From: Streptomyces xanthii
GTDB taxonomy: Bacteria > Actinomycetota > Actinomycetes > Streptomycetales > Streptomycetaceae
NCBI RefSeq assembly: GCF_014621695.1
Contig: NZ_CP061281.1
Coordinates: 3,100,001-3,164,000 of the forward strand
Direction of reading: 5' to 3'
Length of the DNA stretch: 64,000 nucleotides
The position numbers and the translations under genes were made by a program. The notes under the pieces are model-generated. The model made no database searches and was not told the DNA's origin. It worked only from the letters and a program-made list of their open reading frames with translations. Each line of letters starts with the position of its first letter. The stretch's first letter is position 1. Shown one piece after another: positions 36,604 to 44,279 of the stretch.

Positions 36604-37170
36604 ATGAGAGGCAGGCACCTGGTGGCACGGAGCAGCACCGGATTCGTCACCGCACTGACCGCGGGCGCGCTGGCCGTGGTCGGCTTCCTCGCCTACCAGG
36701 CCTCCGCGAGCGCCCCGGCCGACCTCGGCGCCCACAAGTCCGCCACCCCGGCCGCGACCGCGTCCAAGAAGCCGAAGCACAAGGACCCGGAGGCGCTGCC
36801 CGCCGCGTCCGGCAAGGGCGAGCGGGTCGTGTACGCGCTGAGCACCGACCGGGTGTGGCTGGTGGACGGGCGAAACAGGACGCTGAGCACGTACGAGGTC
36901 ATGCCCGGCACGGTGGACCCGGCGCCGGGCAAGTACTCGGTCGACTCGCGGACCGGGTCGGTGGTCGGCACGGACGGGAAGCCGATCGAGCACGTCGTGC
37001 GGTTCGCCTCGGTGAACGGGGTGGCGATCGGGTTCAGTGCCGCGGTGGACGGCTCGACGCCGGAGCCGGACCCGACGAAGCAGACCGGTGGCATCCGTAC
37101 GTCCCGTGCCCAGGGCGACAAGATGTGGGAGTTCGCCGGGATCGGCCGTCAGGTCGTCGTCGTTCCCTGA
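36604..37170 (+). CDS. Exported L,D-transpeptidase-like protein lacking the active Cys
   Basis: 188 residues from the ATG at 36604; GTG at 36622 has a better ribosome site (GAGAGG) and gives MARSSTGF. An N-terminal hydrophobic segment (TALTAGALAVVGFLAYQASASA) is a signal or anchor. The domain from about 80 (RVVYALSTDRVWLVDGRNRTLSTY in part, PGTVDPAPGKYSVDSRTGSV) follows the YkuD pattern, and the end TGGIRTSRAQGDKMWEFAG aligns with SHGCIRMS...DA..LY, but the catalytic His and Cys are Thr and Gly. Cross-linking activity is therefore unlikely. It lies divergently from tsaB. Identification as YkuD-derived is by pattern only. Confidence 0.75.
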   Translation: MRGRHLVARSSTGFVTALTAGALAVVGFLAYQASASAPADLGAHKSATPAATASKKPKHKDPEALPAASGKGERVVYALSTDRVWLVDGRNRTLSTYEVMPGTVDPAPGKYSVDSRTGSVVGTDGKPIEHVVRFASVNGVAIGFSAAVDGSTPEPDPTKQTGGIRTSRAQGDKMWEFAGIGRQVVVVP

Positions 37171-37316
37171 GTCCGGGGCGGTCCGGGCGGGGGCGGGGTC
37201 GAGACGGCCCGCGCGGCGGCGCACGAGGCCAGCAGGTCCCGCATGCTCACGGGGCGCTCCGCGTCTCGCCGGGCCTGTGTCTCCGGTACCCGTGTGTCAC
37301 GCTCCGCACCGGACAT
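37149..37316 (-). CDS. Small hypothetical protein
   Basis: 55 residues, MSGAERDTRVPETQARRDA onward, from the ATG at 37316. An excellent ribosome site (GGGAGGG) lies four bases upstream, which is the main support. The middle part, PVSMRDLLASCAAARAVS, could form an amphipathic helix with one Cys; the Pro/Thr-rich end looks disordered. The 3' end overlaps that of the convergent plus-strand gene by 22 bases. A palindrome 30 bases upstream of the start suggests a regulated promoter. Function unknown. Confidence 0.65.
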   Translation of the reverse strand: MSGAERDTRVPETQARRDAERPVSMRDLLASCAAARAVSTPPPPGPPRTQGTTTT

Positions 37317-37345
37317 GGCACCCTCCCGCACCTCATCAGAGCCCC

Positions 37346-37367
37346 GTAGTTAGGTAACCCTAACTAC
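37346..37367. promoter_or_regulatory. Palindrome GTAGTTAGG / CCTAACTAC
   Basis: Nine-base perfect arms around TAAC, 30 bases upstream of the small gene's start. TTAGGT...CCTAA recalls half-sites of the DmdR/IdeR iron box, but the spacing differs from the 19-base consensus, so the regulator is uncertain. Confidence 0.55.
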
Positions 37368-37635
37368 GGCTCCCCCCGTGTGCAACCTCTTACCGACACC
37401 CTGTCGGTACGGAGCGTCTCCACCCAGGTGCCCCCGCCTCCTCCGGCGCCGTCGGCCCGGCACCCACGCCCGGACCGGCGCTTCCGGACAAGGCTGCGCC
37501 TCTCTGCACCCGAGCGGGCGCATGCGCCCAGCCCCTCTCCCACCCACCCGCCCCCTCCGGGGGCGTCGGCCCGGCACCCATGCCCGGGACCGGCGCCGCG
37601 GTCGAGGTCGAGGTCGAGGCGAGGGTTCGCACCCT

Positions 37636-37680
37636 CAAGCCCCTCCGGCCATTGAGGAGCGGGGGCCGGGGCGGAGCCCC
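37636..37680. repeat. Intergenic repeat, family B, copy 2
   Basis: Contains CCTCCGGCCATTGAGGAGCG and GGGGCGGAGCCCC. About 90% like copy 3 about 150 bases further on. Confidence 0.8.
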
Positions 37681-37734
37681 TGGGGGTGCCGCCGTTGCGG
37701 ATTGCGGAATCGCCGCCGAGTGCGGGTGCGTCGT

Positions 37735-37800
37735 GGCTGAGCACGCCCACGCGGCGGAGCCGCACATCGACACAGCCCCGCGCCCCTGAAGGCGCACGTC
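37735..37800. repeat. Intergenic repeat, family A
   Basis: Contains GCGGCGGAGCCG and ATCGACACAGCCCCGCGCC then CCTGAAGGCGCAC, matching the left end of the copy at 42.4 kb. Confidence 0.7.
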
Positions 37801-37829
37801 GCGCGCCCGACAGCGACGGATCGCCAAAA

Positions 37830-37874
37830 CAAGCCCCTCCGGCGATTGAGGAGCGGGGTCCGGGGCGGAGCCCC
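37830..37874. repeat. Intergenic repeat, family B, copy 3
   Basis: Contains CAAGCCCCTCCGGCGATTGA and GGTCCGGGGCGGAGCCCC, complementary in sense to the copy at 32.15 kb. It begins 23 bases past the tsaE stop and may act as its terminator. Confidence 0.82.
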
Positions 37875-37897
37875 GGGGTGGCGGCGTCCCGGGCCGG

Positions 37898-38413
37898 TCA
37901 GAGGGCGAACGAGGACAGGTCCGACTGGGTCCAGCGGGGGCCGATTCCGTTCAGGGTGACGACGCGGAGCTCGTCCGTCGTGTCCCCCGTGGCCCGGTCG
38001 ATGATCACGTGGAGGCGGTCGTCCGCGAGGTCCTCGACCTTGCCGTCGCCCCACTCGACGACGACCACGGAGTCCGGCAGGGACACGTCGAGGTCGAGGT
38101 CCTCCATCTCGTCGAGCCCGCCGCCCAGGCGGTACGCGTCGACGTGGACGAGGGCCGGACCGTCACCCAGGGACGGATGCACGCGGGCGATCACGAAGGT
38201 CGGCGACGTGACCGCGCCGCGCACGCCGAGCCCCTCGCCGATCCCCCGGGTCAGCGTCGTCTTGCCGGCGCCGAGCTCCCCGGTGAGCATCACGAGGTCG
38301 CCGGGGCGCAGCCGCTTGGCCAGCGCGAGGCCGAGCTCGCGCATCGCGTCCGGGGAGTCGACGGTGGCTGTGACTGTGGTGACGGGCAGGGCGTCAGTCG
38401 CCGGGTTGTCCAT
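37898..38413 (-). CDS. tsaE: t6A biosynthesis ATPase TsaE
   Basis: 171 residues from the ATG at 38413; the gene overlaps the upstream hydrolase by 20 bases. Walker A GELGAGKTT is at about 45-53; SPTFVIARVH and HVDAYRL are typical, and VVVVEWGDG is the Walker B strand. TsaE binds the TsaB-TsaD complex and hydrolyses ATP to reset it during t6A synthesis. Member of an alr-hydrolase-tsaE run conserved in Streptomyces. Confidence 0.95.
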   Translation of the reverse strand: MDNPATDALPVTTVTATVDSPDAMRELGLALAKRLRPGDLVMLTGELGAGKTTLTRGIGEGLGVRGAVTSPTFVIARVHPSLGDGPALVHVDAYRLGGGLDEMEDLDLDVSLPDSVVVVEWGDGKVEDLADDRLHVIIDRATGDTTDELRVVTLNGIGPRWTQSDLSSFAL

Positions 38414-39608
38414 GGTTCCCCACGGTAGCGGCTGCGGGCACCGCCCCCGCACGCGCGAGGAGGTCGGCGAGGCGGTCGGTGACCAGCTCGGGGTGTTCCA
38501 GCATCACCAGGTGCCCCGCGTCGGGGACCAGCACGAACTCCGCGCCGGGCAGCAGCGCCGCGATCGCCTCGCTGTGCTCGCTGGGCGTCACGAGGTCGCC
38601 CTCGCCGGCCAGGACCAGCACGGGCAGCTCCGCGAACCGCTCCAGCGCCGCCGTCTTGTCGTGGTCCTGGAACGCCGGGTAGAACTCGGCGACCACGTCG
38701 ATGGGCGTGCCCTCGATCATCCGCTCGGCGAACCGCGCGACCGCCGGATCGACGTCCCGGCTCGCGAACGAGTACCGCTTGATGATCCCGGCGAACAGGT
38801 CGGCGGTCGCCCGCCGCCCCTTCTCCACCAGCTCGGCCCGCTGCCCGAGCGCCCGCAGCACCCCGGGCAGCACCCGCCGCACCGCGTTGACCCCCGCGAC
38901 CGGCAGCCCGTAGTTGACCTCGCCGAGCCGGCCCGCCGACGTACCGATGAACGCGGCGCCGACGACCCGGTCGCGGATCAGCTCCGGGTAGCGGTCGGCC
39001 AGCGCCATGACCGTCATGCCGCCCATGGAGTGCCCGACCAGCACGAGCGGGCCCTCGGGCGCGGCCGCGTCGATGACGGCCTTGAGGTCCGCGCCGAGCA
39101 GGTCGATGGAGACCGGCGCGCCCTGCTCGGTCTGCTCGACGCCGCGCCCGGAGCGGCCGTGGCTGCGCTGGTCCCAGTACACGCAGCGCACGACGCCGCG
39201 CAGCGCCGCCCGCTGGAAGTGCCAGGAGTCCTGGCCGAGGCAGTAGCCGTGGCTGAGGACGACGGTGACCGGGGCCGGGGCCTTGCGTCCGAACAGGCGG
39301 CGCCGGCGCGCACCGTCACCGCCCGGCTCGGCCTCGTCGACCTCGTAGTACAGCTCGGTGCCGTCCTGGGCGCGGGCCTTGCCGGGGGTGCCGCGCAGCG
39401 CGCCGTACGGTCCGGCCGCGTCCAGGGCGAGCCGGGCCTTCTTGCGCATGCCGCGCCCGACCGTGAGCCGCTCGATGGCGACACCGGCCGCGGCGCCCGC
39501 GGCGACCACACCTATCGCCGCGCCCGCGATGCCGGCCCGCCGCCAGTTCCCCGAGGCGGCGGCCTCGGTCACGGCCTGCGCGGCCTGCGCGCCGCTGCTC
39601 TCGGTCAT
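38394..39608 (-). CDS. Alpha/beta hydrolase with N-terminal hydrophobic segment
   Basis: 404 residues. A single hydrophobic stretch (AGIAGAAIGVVAAGAAAGVA) at about 25-45 may anchor it. The hydrolase domain starts near 85: VTVVLSHGYCLGQDSWHFQR carries the oxyanion-loop HG, VLVGHSMGGMTVMALADR the nucleophile Ser, LVLAGEGDLVTPSEHS the acid Asp, and PDAGHLVMLEHPE the catalytic His. The triad is complete. Substrate unknown. It lies between alr and tsaE, overlapping tsaE by 20 bases; transcription from alr is likely as the gap is only 13 bases. Confidence 0.93.
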   Translation of the reverse strand: MTESSGAQAAQAVTEAAASGNWRRAGIAGAAIGVVAAGAAAGVAIERLTVGRGMRKKARLALDAAGPYGALRGTPGKARAQDGTELYYEVDEAEPGGDGARRRRLFGRKAPAPVTVVLSHGYCLGQDSWHFQRAALRGVVRCVYWDQRSHGRSGRGVEQTEQGAPVSIDLLGADLKAVIDAAAPEGPLVLVGHSMGGMTVMALADRYPELIRDRVVGAAFIGTSAGRLGEVNYGLPVAGVNAVRRVLPGVLRALGQRAELVEKGRRATADLFAGIIKRYSFASRDVDPAVARFAERMIEGTPIDVVAEFYPAFQDHDKTAALERFAELPVLVLAGEGDLVTPSEHSEAIAALLPGAEFVLVPDAGHLVMLEHPELVTDRLADLLARAGAVPAAATVGNHGQPGD

Positions 39609-39621
39609 GCCCCGGTCTCGC

Positions 39622-40800
39622 TCACGTGCCCGCTCCCTCTCGTCCGGCCCCGTGGTCCCCGCCGGTATAGACGCGCGGGACGCGGGATCCGATCCGCGTG
39701 ACGATCTCGTACGCGATGGTGCCCGCCGCGACCGCCCAGTCCTCGGCGGTGGGCTCGCCCGTGTCGCCGGGCCCGAAGAGCACGGCCTCGTCGCCGGCGG
39801 CGGGCTCGTCCCCGCCGAGGTCGACGACGAACTGGTCCATGGCGACGCGGCCCGCGACCGTGCGCCGCTTACCGCCGATCAGTACGGGTCCGGTGCCGGA
39901 GGCGTGCCGCGGGATGCCGTCCGCGTAGCCGACCGGGACCAGGGCGAGCGTGGTCGGGCCCGGAGTGACGTAGTGGTGGCCGTAACTGACGCCGAGTCCG
40001 CCCGGCGCGTGCTTCACCAGCGCGAGCGACGCCTTCAGCGACATCACGGGTCGCAGACCGAAGTCGGCGGGGGTGCCGAGCTCGGGGCTCGGCGAGATCC
40101 CGTACATCGCGATGCCGGGGCGGACGAGGTCGAAGTGGGTCCCGGGGAGGGTGAGCGTGCCCGGCGAGTTCGCGATGTGCCGCACCTCGGGGGTGACGCC
40201 CTGCTGTTCGGCGTACCCCGTCATCTCCCGGAAGCGGTCCAGCTGGGCCGCGATGGACGGGTGGCCGGGCTCGTCGGCGCACGCGAAGTGCGACCACAGG
40301 CCGGTGACCGTGACGAGGCCCTCGGCCTGCGCGGCGAGCGCCTCGCGGACCAGCTCGGGCCAGTCGGCGGGCAGGCAGCCGTTGCGTCCGAGGCCCGTGT
40401 CGGCCTTGAGCTGGATGCGAGCGGTGCGGCCCGACTCCCGTGCCGCGGCGGTCACTTCGCGCAGCGCCCACATGCCGCTGACGGACATGTCGAGGTCGGC
40501 CTCGATGCCCGCGCGCCACGGCCCGCCCGGCACCCACAGCCAGCACATGATGCGACCGGTCAGGCCCGCCGCGCGCAGTTCGAGCGCCTCCTCGGGCGTG
40601 GCGGTGCCGAGCCACTCGGCGCCCGCCGCCTTCGCCGCGCGGGCCACCGGGATCATGCCGTGCCCGTACGCGTCCGCCTTCACCACGGCCATGAACGCGG
40701 CCGAGGGCGCGTGGGCGCGCAGCGACCTGACATTGGCCTGCAGGGCGGCCAGATCGATCTCGGCGCGGGCGCGGAGCGGGGCAGTCACGTTCTCGTTCAT
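39622..40800 (-). CDS. alr: Alanine racemase
   Basis: 392 residues from the ATG at 40800. A PLP enzyme supplying D-alanine for peptidoglycan. PLP Lys41 is in AVVKADAYGHG; RIQLKADTGLGRNGC, HIANSPGT and IAMYGISP follow in the barrel; the second catalytic base Tyr is in GVSYGHHY of the C-terminal domain. Length is usual. It is first in the alr-hydrolase-tsaE run and divergent from the GH5 gene. Confidence 0.97.
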   Translation of the reverse strand: MNENVTAPLRARAEIDLAALQANVRSLRAHAPSAAFMAVVKADAYGHGMIPVARAAKAAGAEWLGTATPEEALELRAAGLTGRIMCWLWVPGGPWRAGIEADLDMSVSGMWALREVTAAARESGRTARIQLKADTGLGRNGCLPADWPELVREALAAQAEGLVTVTGLWSHFACADEPGHPSIAAQLDRFREMTGYAEQQGVTPEVRHIANSPGTLTLPGTHFDLVRPGIAMYGISPSPELGTPADFGLRPVMSLKASLALVKHAPGGLGVSYGHHYVTPGPTTLALVPVGYADGIPRHASGTGPVLIGGKRRTVAGRVAMDQFVVDLGGDEPAAGDEAVLFGPGDTGEPTAEDWAVAAGTIAYEIVTRIGSRVPRVYTGGDHGAGREGAGT

Positions 40801-40893
40801 CGTGCGCCAGTCTCTCAGAGCTCCTCGCGAGGCCCTCGAGTGCCGGGCCAACGGGGCCGCGAAGTCGGCGTGCCGTACCCATTCACAACTGCG

Positions 40894-40907
40894 CTACCGA
40901 CCGGTAG
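40894..40907. promoter_or_regulatory. Palindrome CTACCG / CGGTAG
   Basis: Six-base arms around AC, 47 bases upstream of the GH5 start, in the divergent alr/GH5 region. TACCGACCGGTA-type sites are common for TetR-family repressors, but no such gene is directly adjacent. Confidence 0.5.
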
Positions 40908-40953
40908 AACCTCGGATGACCGCCCGGCCCGCCCATCTCCGAGGGAGCCCTTC

Positions 40954-42348
40954 TTGCTGCGTGTGACCCTTGCGGCCGCTCTGGCGGCCGTCCTGCTCCC
41001 GGTCTCGGCCGCCCAGGCCGACACCGCGCACCCGTCCTCCCCCGGTACGCCGCCCACCGCGTCCGCCCCCGTACTGACCGACGAGCACGGCCGGACGCTC
41101 ACGCTGCGCGGCTGGAACGTCGAGGACAAGGGGAACCGCGGGGACGCGGCCCTGTCCGCGATCACCGAGCGGCACTTCCGCGACCTGCGGGCCAAGGGCT
41201 TCGACTTCGCCCGGCTGCTGATCTTCTGGGACGACCTGGAGCCGAGCCCGGGCCGGTACAGCCGCGCCTACCTGAACAAGATCGAGCGGGTCCTGGACTG
41301 GGCGGACCGCTACGACATCCATGTCGTCCTCGACGCCCACCAGGACGTCTTCGGCCCCGCCTTCGGGCACCGCGGCATCCCGGAGTGGGCGACCCGCACC
41401 GACGGGCTGCCCTTCCAGCGGCACCCCGAGGACTGGTTCGCGGAGTACTTCGAGCCGGCCGTGCAGCGGGCCTTCACGCACCTGTACGAGGACGAGGACC
41501 TGCGGCAGGCGCAGGCCCGCATGTGGAAGGTCGTCGCCGACCGCTTCGCGCACCACCCGGCCGTCCTCGGCTACGACGTGATCAACGAGCCGATGGGCGA
41601 GCTGCGGGAGGGCGAGGACCTGCCGACGGCGGCCCGGCGCATCGAGCGCGAGCAGCTCACCCCGATGTACAACCGGGTCGCGGACGCGATCCGCACCGAG
41701 GACCGCGACGCCTGGCTGTTCGTGGAGCCGACCCCGATCGTCGGCGAGGGCGTCCCCACGGGCCTCGGCCGCGTCGACGACCGCAAGGTCGTGTACGCCC
41801 CGCACTTCTACAACACGGCCATGGAGGCGGGCGCGGACTACGACCCGTCGGCGGGCTGGGTCGAGACGTACGAGGCGGCGGTCACGGAGTACCCGCGCAC
41901 GTACAAGGTCCCGGTCGTCGTCGGCGAATGGGGCCCGCTGAACAACTCCCTGCCGAACATGGGGCCCTTCTACCGCGACGCGATGGCCTCCCTGGGCCGC
42001 TACAGCTCCGGCTGGGCGGGCTACGTCTGGTGCTACGGGGGCGGGTACTGCGCCGTCGACGAGAAGGGGGCGTTCCGTACGAACAAGGAGGCGACGGCGG
42101 AGCCCTACGCGGAGGCGGTCGCCGGGACGGTTCGTTCCTCGGCGTTCGACGCGGCGGCGGGTGTCTATCGTCTCACCTACGACGCGGCGCGGCGCGGCTC
42201 GCACGCGACGGTGATCTCGCTTCCGTCGCGGGGGTGGCGGGTCGGCGTCGAGGGCGGCCGGGCGCGGGTCCGTTCGGACGGCCCGGGGCGGGTCGTGGTG
42301 ACGGCGGTGCCGGGTTCTCGGGTGACAGTCACGGTGACCCGGGGCTGA
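40954..42348 (+). CDS. Secreted GH5 glycosidase, endoglycoceramidase type
   Basis: 464 residues from a TTG at 40954, chosen because GGGAG lies 7 bases upstream and the signal peptide (RVTLAAALAAVLLPVSAAQA) then starts at residue 2. GH5 barrel: TLRGWNVEDKGN at the start, LLIFWDDLEPSPGRYS, HVVLDAHQDVFGPAF, acid/base Glu in VINEPMG, nucleophile Glu in VVGEWGPL, and a C-terminal beta-sandwich ending VTVTVTRG. This matches endoglycosylceramidase-like GH5 enzymes, which cut the sugar from glycolipids; a steryl-glucoside or related substrate is possible. Not part of the conserved alr neighbourhood as I know it. Confidence 0.92.
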   Translation: MLRVTLAAALAAVLLPVSAAQADTAHPSSPGTPPTASAPVLTDEHGRTLTLRGWNVEDKGNRGDAALSAITERHFRDLRAKGFDFARLLIFWDDLEPSPGRYSRAYLNKIERVLDWADRYDIHVVLDAHQDVFGPAFGHRGIPEWATRTDGLPFQRHPEDWFAEYFEPAVQRAFTHLYEDEDLRQAQARMWKVVADRFAHHPAVLGYDVINEPMGELREGEDLPTAARRIEREQLTPMYNRVADAIRTEDRDAWLFVEPTPIVGEGVPTGLGRVDDRKVVYAPHFYNTAMEAGADYDPSAGWVETYEAAVTEYPRTYKVPVVVGEWGPLNNSLPNMGPFYRDAMASLGRYSSGWAGYVWCYGGGYCAVDEKGAFRTNKEATAEPYAEAVAGTVRSSAFDAAAGVYRLTYDAARRGSHATVISLPSRGWRVGVEGGRARVRSDGPGRVVVTAVPGSRVTVTVTRG

Positions 42349-42423
42349 GGTTCGGGACGCGTGTTCGGGTGCGGGCCGGTGGGGGCTGGTCGCGCCCCGC
42401 GGCGGAGCCGCTGATCGATACAG

Positions 42424-42473
42424 CCCCGCGCCCCTGGGATGGCGCACGAAGTGCGCATCCCAGGGGCGCGGGG
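42424..42473. terminator. Family A repeat forming a 23-bp stem-loop
   Basis: A 23-base-pair stem with one bulged G: arms begin CCCCGCGCCCCTGGGAT and end with its complement, loop GAA. The constant tail (GAACTGCGCGAGAAGCCCC) follows. It lies between the convergent GH5 and DUF2993 genes and should terminate both. Confidence 0.85.
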
Positions 42474-42524
42474 AACTGCGCGAGAAGCCCCACCGGGCCG
42501 CAGCCGGCCGACGAACGGGCGGAG

Positions 42525-43547
42525 CTACGGCGCGGGGACGCTCACGTCCGCCCCGGTGAGCCGCGCCCGGATCCCACCCGGGGTCACCGAAAGACGCCGG
42601 AGCCCAAGATCCCCCGGCAACCCGGAGGGCAACGCCGCCGAGAACTCCATCGCCTCCGCCACCTTCGGCTCCCGCGCCTCCCGAAGCCCCCGCAGCAGCG
42701 ACGGATCGATGCCGGCCGGCTCCAGCAGGGCCGGGTGCTCGACCAGCGCGTCCACCGCCGGGCCCTTCAACAGCCGCCCGGGGGCGAGCCGTTCCCCCGT
42801 GGTCTCCTCGAACTCGGCCCGGTCCATCCGCCCCGTCGCCGGCGCGGCCAGTTGCAGGCCTCCGCCCTTGCCCGGCGTGTACGTGAGGACGTCCGGGACG
42901 ACGAGCCGCGTGTTCGCCACGGTGAGCGCGACCCCCTGTCGGCCCTCCCGGCGGACCTGCGCGTCCGCCCGTACGTCGACCTCCGTACCGGCGACCGGGA
43001 TCCGCCCCCGGGCGAGGACCGAGCCGGGCTCACGGCCCGGGGCCAGGCGGACCTGGGAGGCGCCGACCTCCCGGGTCAGGTCGGCGAAGTCGAGCAGGAC
43101 GTCGCCGCGGACCTTCCCGAGGTCCACGCCGTCGATCCCGGTGGGCCAGCCCGCGATCCGTATGTCGTCGACGGTGGCCTTCACCTGTGCGATCGAGACC
43201 GGCCCGGCGTCGAGGTCGGGGAGGGTGACCTGAACCCGGTCGAGGTCACCGGCCGCGACCTGGGTGAGGAACGGGAAGCCGTCGATCCGCACCTCGGGCG
43301 CGGCCTTGAGCTTCAGGGCCTTCCGCGCCTGTTCGGCCGCGAGGTCCTGGGCGTAGAGCACGGCCCAGCGGTCGGCGACGGCCAGGAACGCGAGGACGGC
43401 CACCGCCCCCGCGAGGACTTTCAGCACGCGTCGCCCTCTGCGGCGCGGCACCGGCTCCGGCTCCGGCTCCGTCTCCGGCTTCTCCTCGGCCCGCCGGGCG
43501 TGCGGGATGCGCTGCGTGTCGTCTGAGGTCGGTATCTCGGAAGTCAC
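42525..43547 (-). CDS. LmeA-like DUF2993 envelope protein
   Basis: 340 residues. Acidic N-terminal cytoplasmic part (ETEPEPEPVPRRRGRR), one membrane or signal helix (VLKVLAGAVAVLAFLAVAD, near 42-60), then an extracytoplasmic domain: IDGFPFLTQVAAGDLDRVQV and VDDIRIAGWPTGIDGVDLG in part, typical of the DUF2993 family. LmeA in mycobacteria binds phospholipid and supports lipomannan elongation, so an envelope lipid-binding role is inferred. Two tubular-type repeats appear to be present. ATG at 43547. Confidence 0.9.
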   Translation of the reverse strand: MTSEIPTSDDTQRIPHARRAEEKPETEPEPEPVPRRRGRRVLKVLAGAVAVLAFLAVADRWAVLYAQDLAAEQARKALKLKAAPEVRIDGFPFLTQVAAGDLDRVQVTLPDLDAGPVSIAQVKATVDDIRIAGWPTGIDGVDLGKVRGDVLLDFADLTREVGASQVRLAPGREPGSVLARGRIPVAGTEVDVRADAQVRREGRQGVALTVANTRLVVPDVLTYTPGKGGGLQLAAPATGRMDRAEFEETTGERLAPGRLLKGPAVDALVEHPALLEPAGIDPSLLRGLREAREPKVAEAMEFSAALPSGLPGDLGLRRLSVTPGGIRARLTGADVSVPAP

Positions 43548-43624
43548 CGGCCCATGCGATCACGGGCCGCCCGGACGGGTCGAACCCCCTTTTCTCCCCA
43601 CCGTTCCCTTCACAATCTATGTAC

Positions 43625-43651
43625 CCTAGACAGAAACCTAGGAGCCCTAGG
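43625..43651. promoter_or_regulatory. Likely TetR operator: three CCTAGG-type sites
   Basis: CCTAGA (43625), CCTAGG (43637) and CCTAGG (43646); the last two are spaced by AGC and form an inverted pair. They lie 44-70 bases upstream of the TetR gene, consistent with autoregulation. Confidence 0.65.
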
Positions 43652-43694
43652 AACGGGGATCCACGGATGACGCACTGGAGAGCGGGGCGCGGCG

Positions 43695-44279
43695 ATGATG
43701 ATGGCGCGGGCAGGTCTGACGACGGAGCGGGTGGTGGCGGCCGCCGCCGACCTCGCGGACACCGTCGGCTTCGAGCACATCACCATCGCGGCGCTGGCCC
43801 GCGGCTTCGGCGTGAAGGACGCGAGCCTGTACGCCCATGTCCGTGGCCTCTCCGACCTGCACACCCGGGTCGCGATCCGCTCCGGGCTCGACCTCTCCGA
43901 GCGGATCGCGGACGCCCTGGCGGGCCGCTCGGGCCGTGCGGCGCTGCTCGCCTTCGCGCACGCGTACCGGGGTTTCGCCCTCGCGCACCCGGGCCGGTAC
44001 GCGGCGACGCAGTTGGAGCTCGACCCCGAGGTCTTCGACGAACACCCGGCGCTGCGCCGCAATCTGACCTGCACCTACGCGCTGTTGCAGGGCTACGGAC
44101 TGACCGAGCCGGCCCTGACGGACGCGGGCCGGATGCTGCGCAGCACGTTCCACGGCTTCGTCACGCTCGAACTCGCGGGCGGCTTCCGCCACTCCAGGGA
44201 CGTCGAGGCCACGTGGGCCAACGGCCTGGAGGCCCTGCACGTCATGCTCTCCAACTGGCCGGAAGGACAGGACCGTTGA
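43695..44279 (+). CDS. TetR-family transcriptional regulator
   Basis: 194 residues from the first of three ATG triplets at 43695. Helix-turn-helix at about 25-50 (ITIAALARGFGVKDASLYAHV), followed by the C-terminal ligand domain of the WHG/TetR_C_33 type (FAHAYRGFALAHPGRYAATQL, LRSTFHGFVTLELAGGFRH). It overlaps the hydrolase gene by TTGA and probably regulates it together with itself. The ligand is unknown but may be the hydrolase substrate. Confidence 0.93.
   Translation: MMMARAGLTTERVVAAAADLADTVGFEHITIAALARGFGVKDASLYAHVRGLSDLHTRVAIRSGLDLSERIADALAGRSGRAALLAFAHAYRGFALAHPGRYAATQLELDPEVFDEHPALRRNLTCTYALLQGYGLTEPALTDAGRMLRSTFHGFVTLELAGGFRHSRDVEATWANGLEALHVMLSNWPEGQDR

Larger units (their letters stand above)
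37368..37897. other. Repeat-rich intergenic region, 530 bp
   Basis: No convincing gene. It holds a second palindrome (arms TACCGACA/TGTCGGTA around CCC at 37391-37409), an imperfect direct repeat of about 41 bases (37441-37481 and 37555-37596, core GTCGGCCCGGCACCCA), two family B repeats, and one family A repeat. It separates the small gene from tsaE and makes the tsaE-tsaB gap unusually long. Confidence 0.75.

Noticed and set aside
37346..37367. Calling the palindrome an iron (DmdR/IdeR) box outright
   Set aside because: Only about 11 of 19 positions fit the consensus and the arm spacing is different; kept as an unassigned palindrome.
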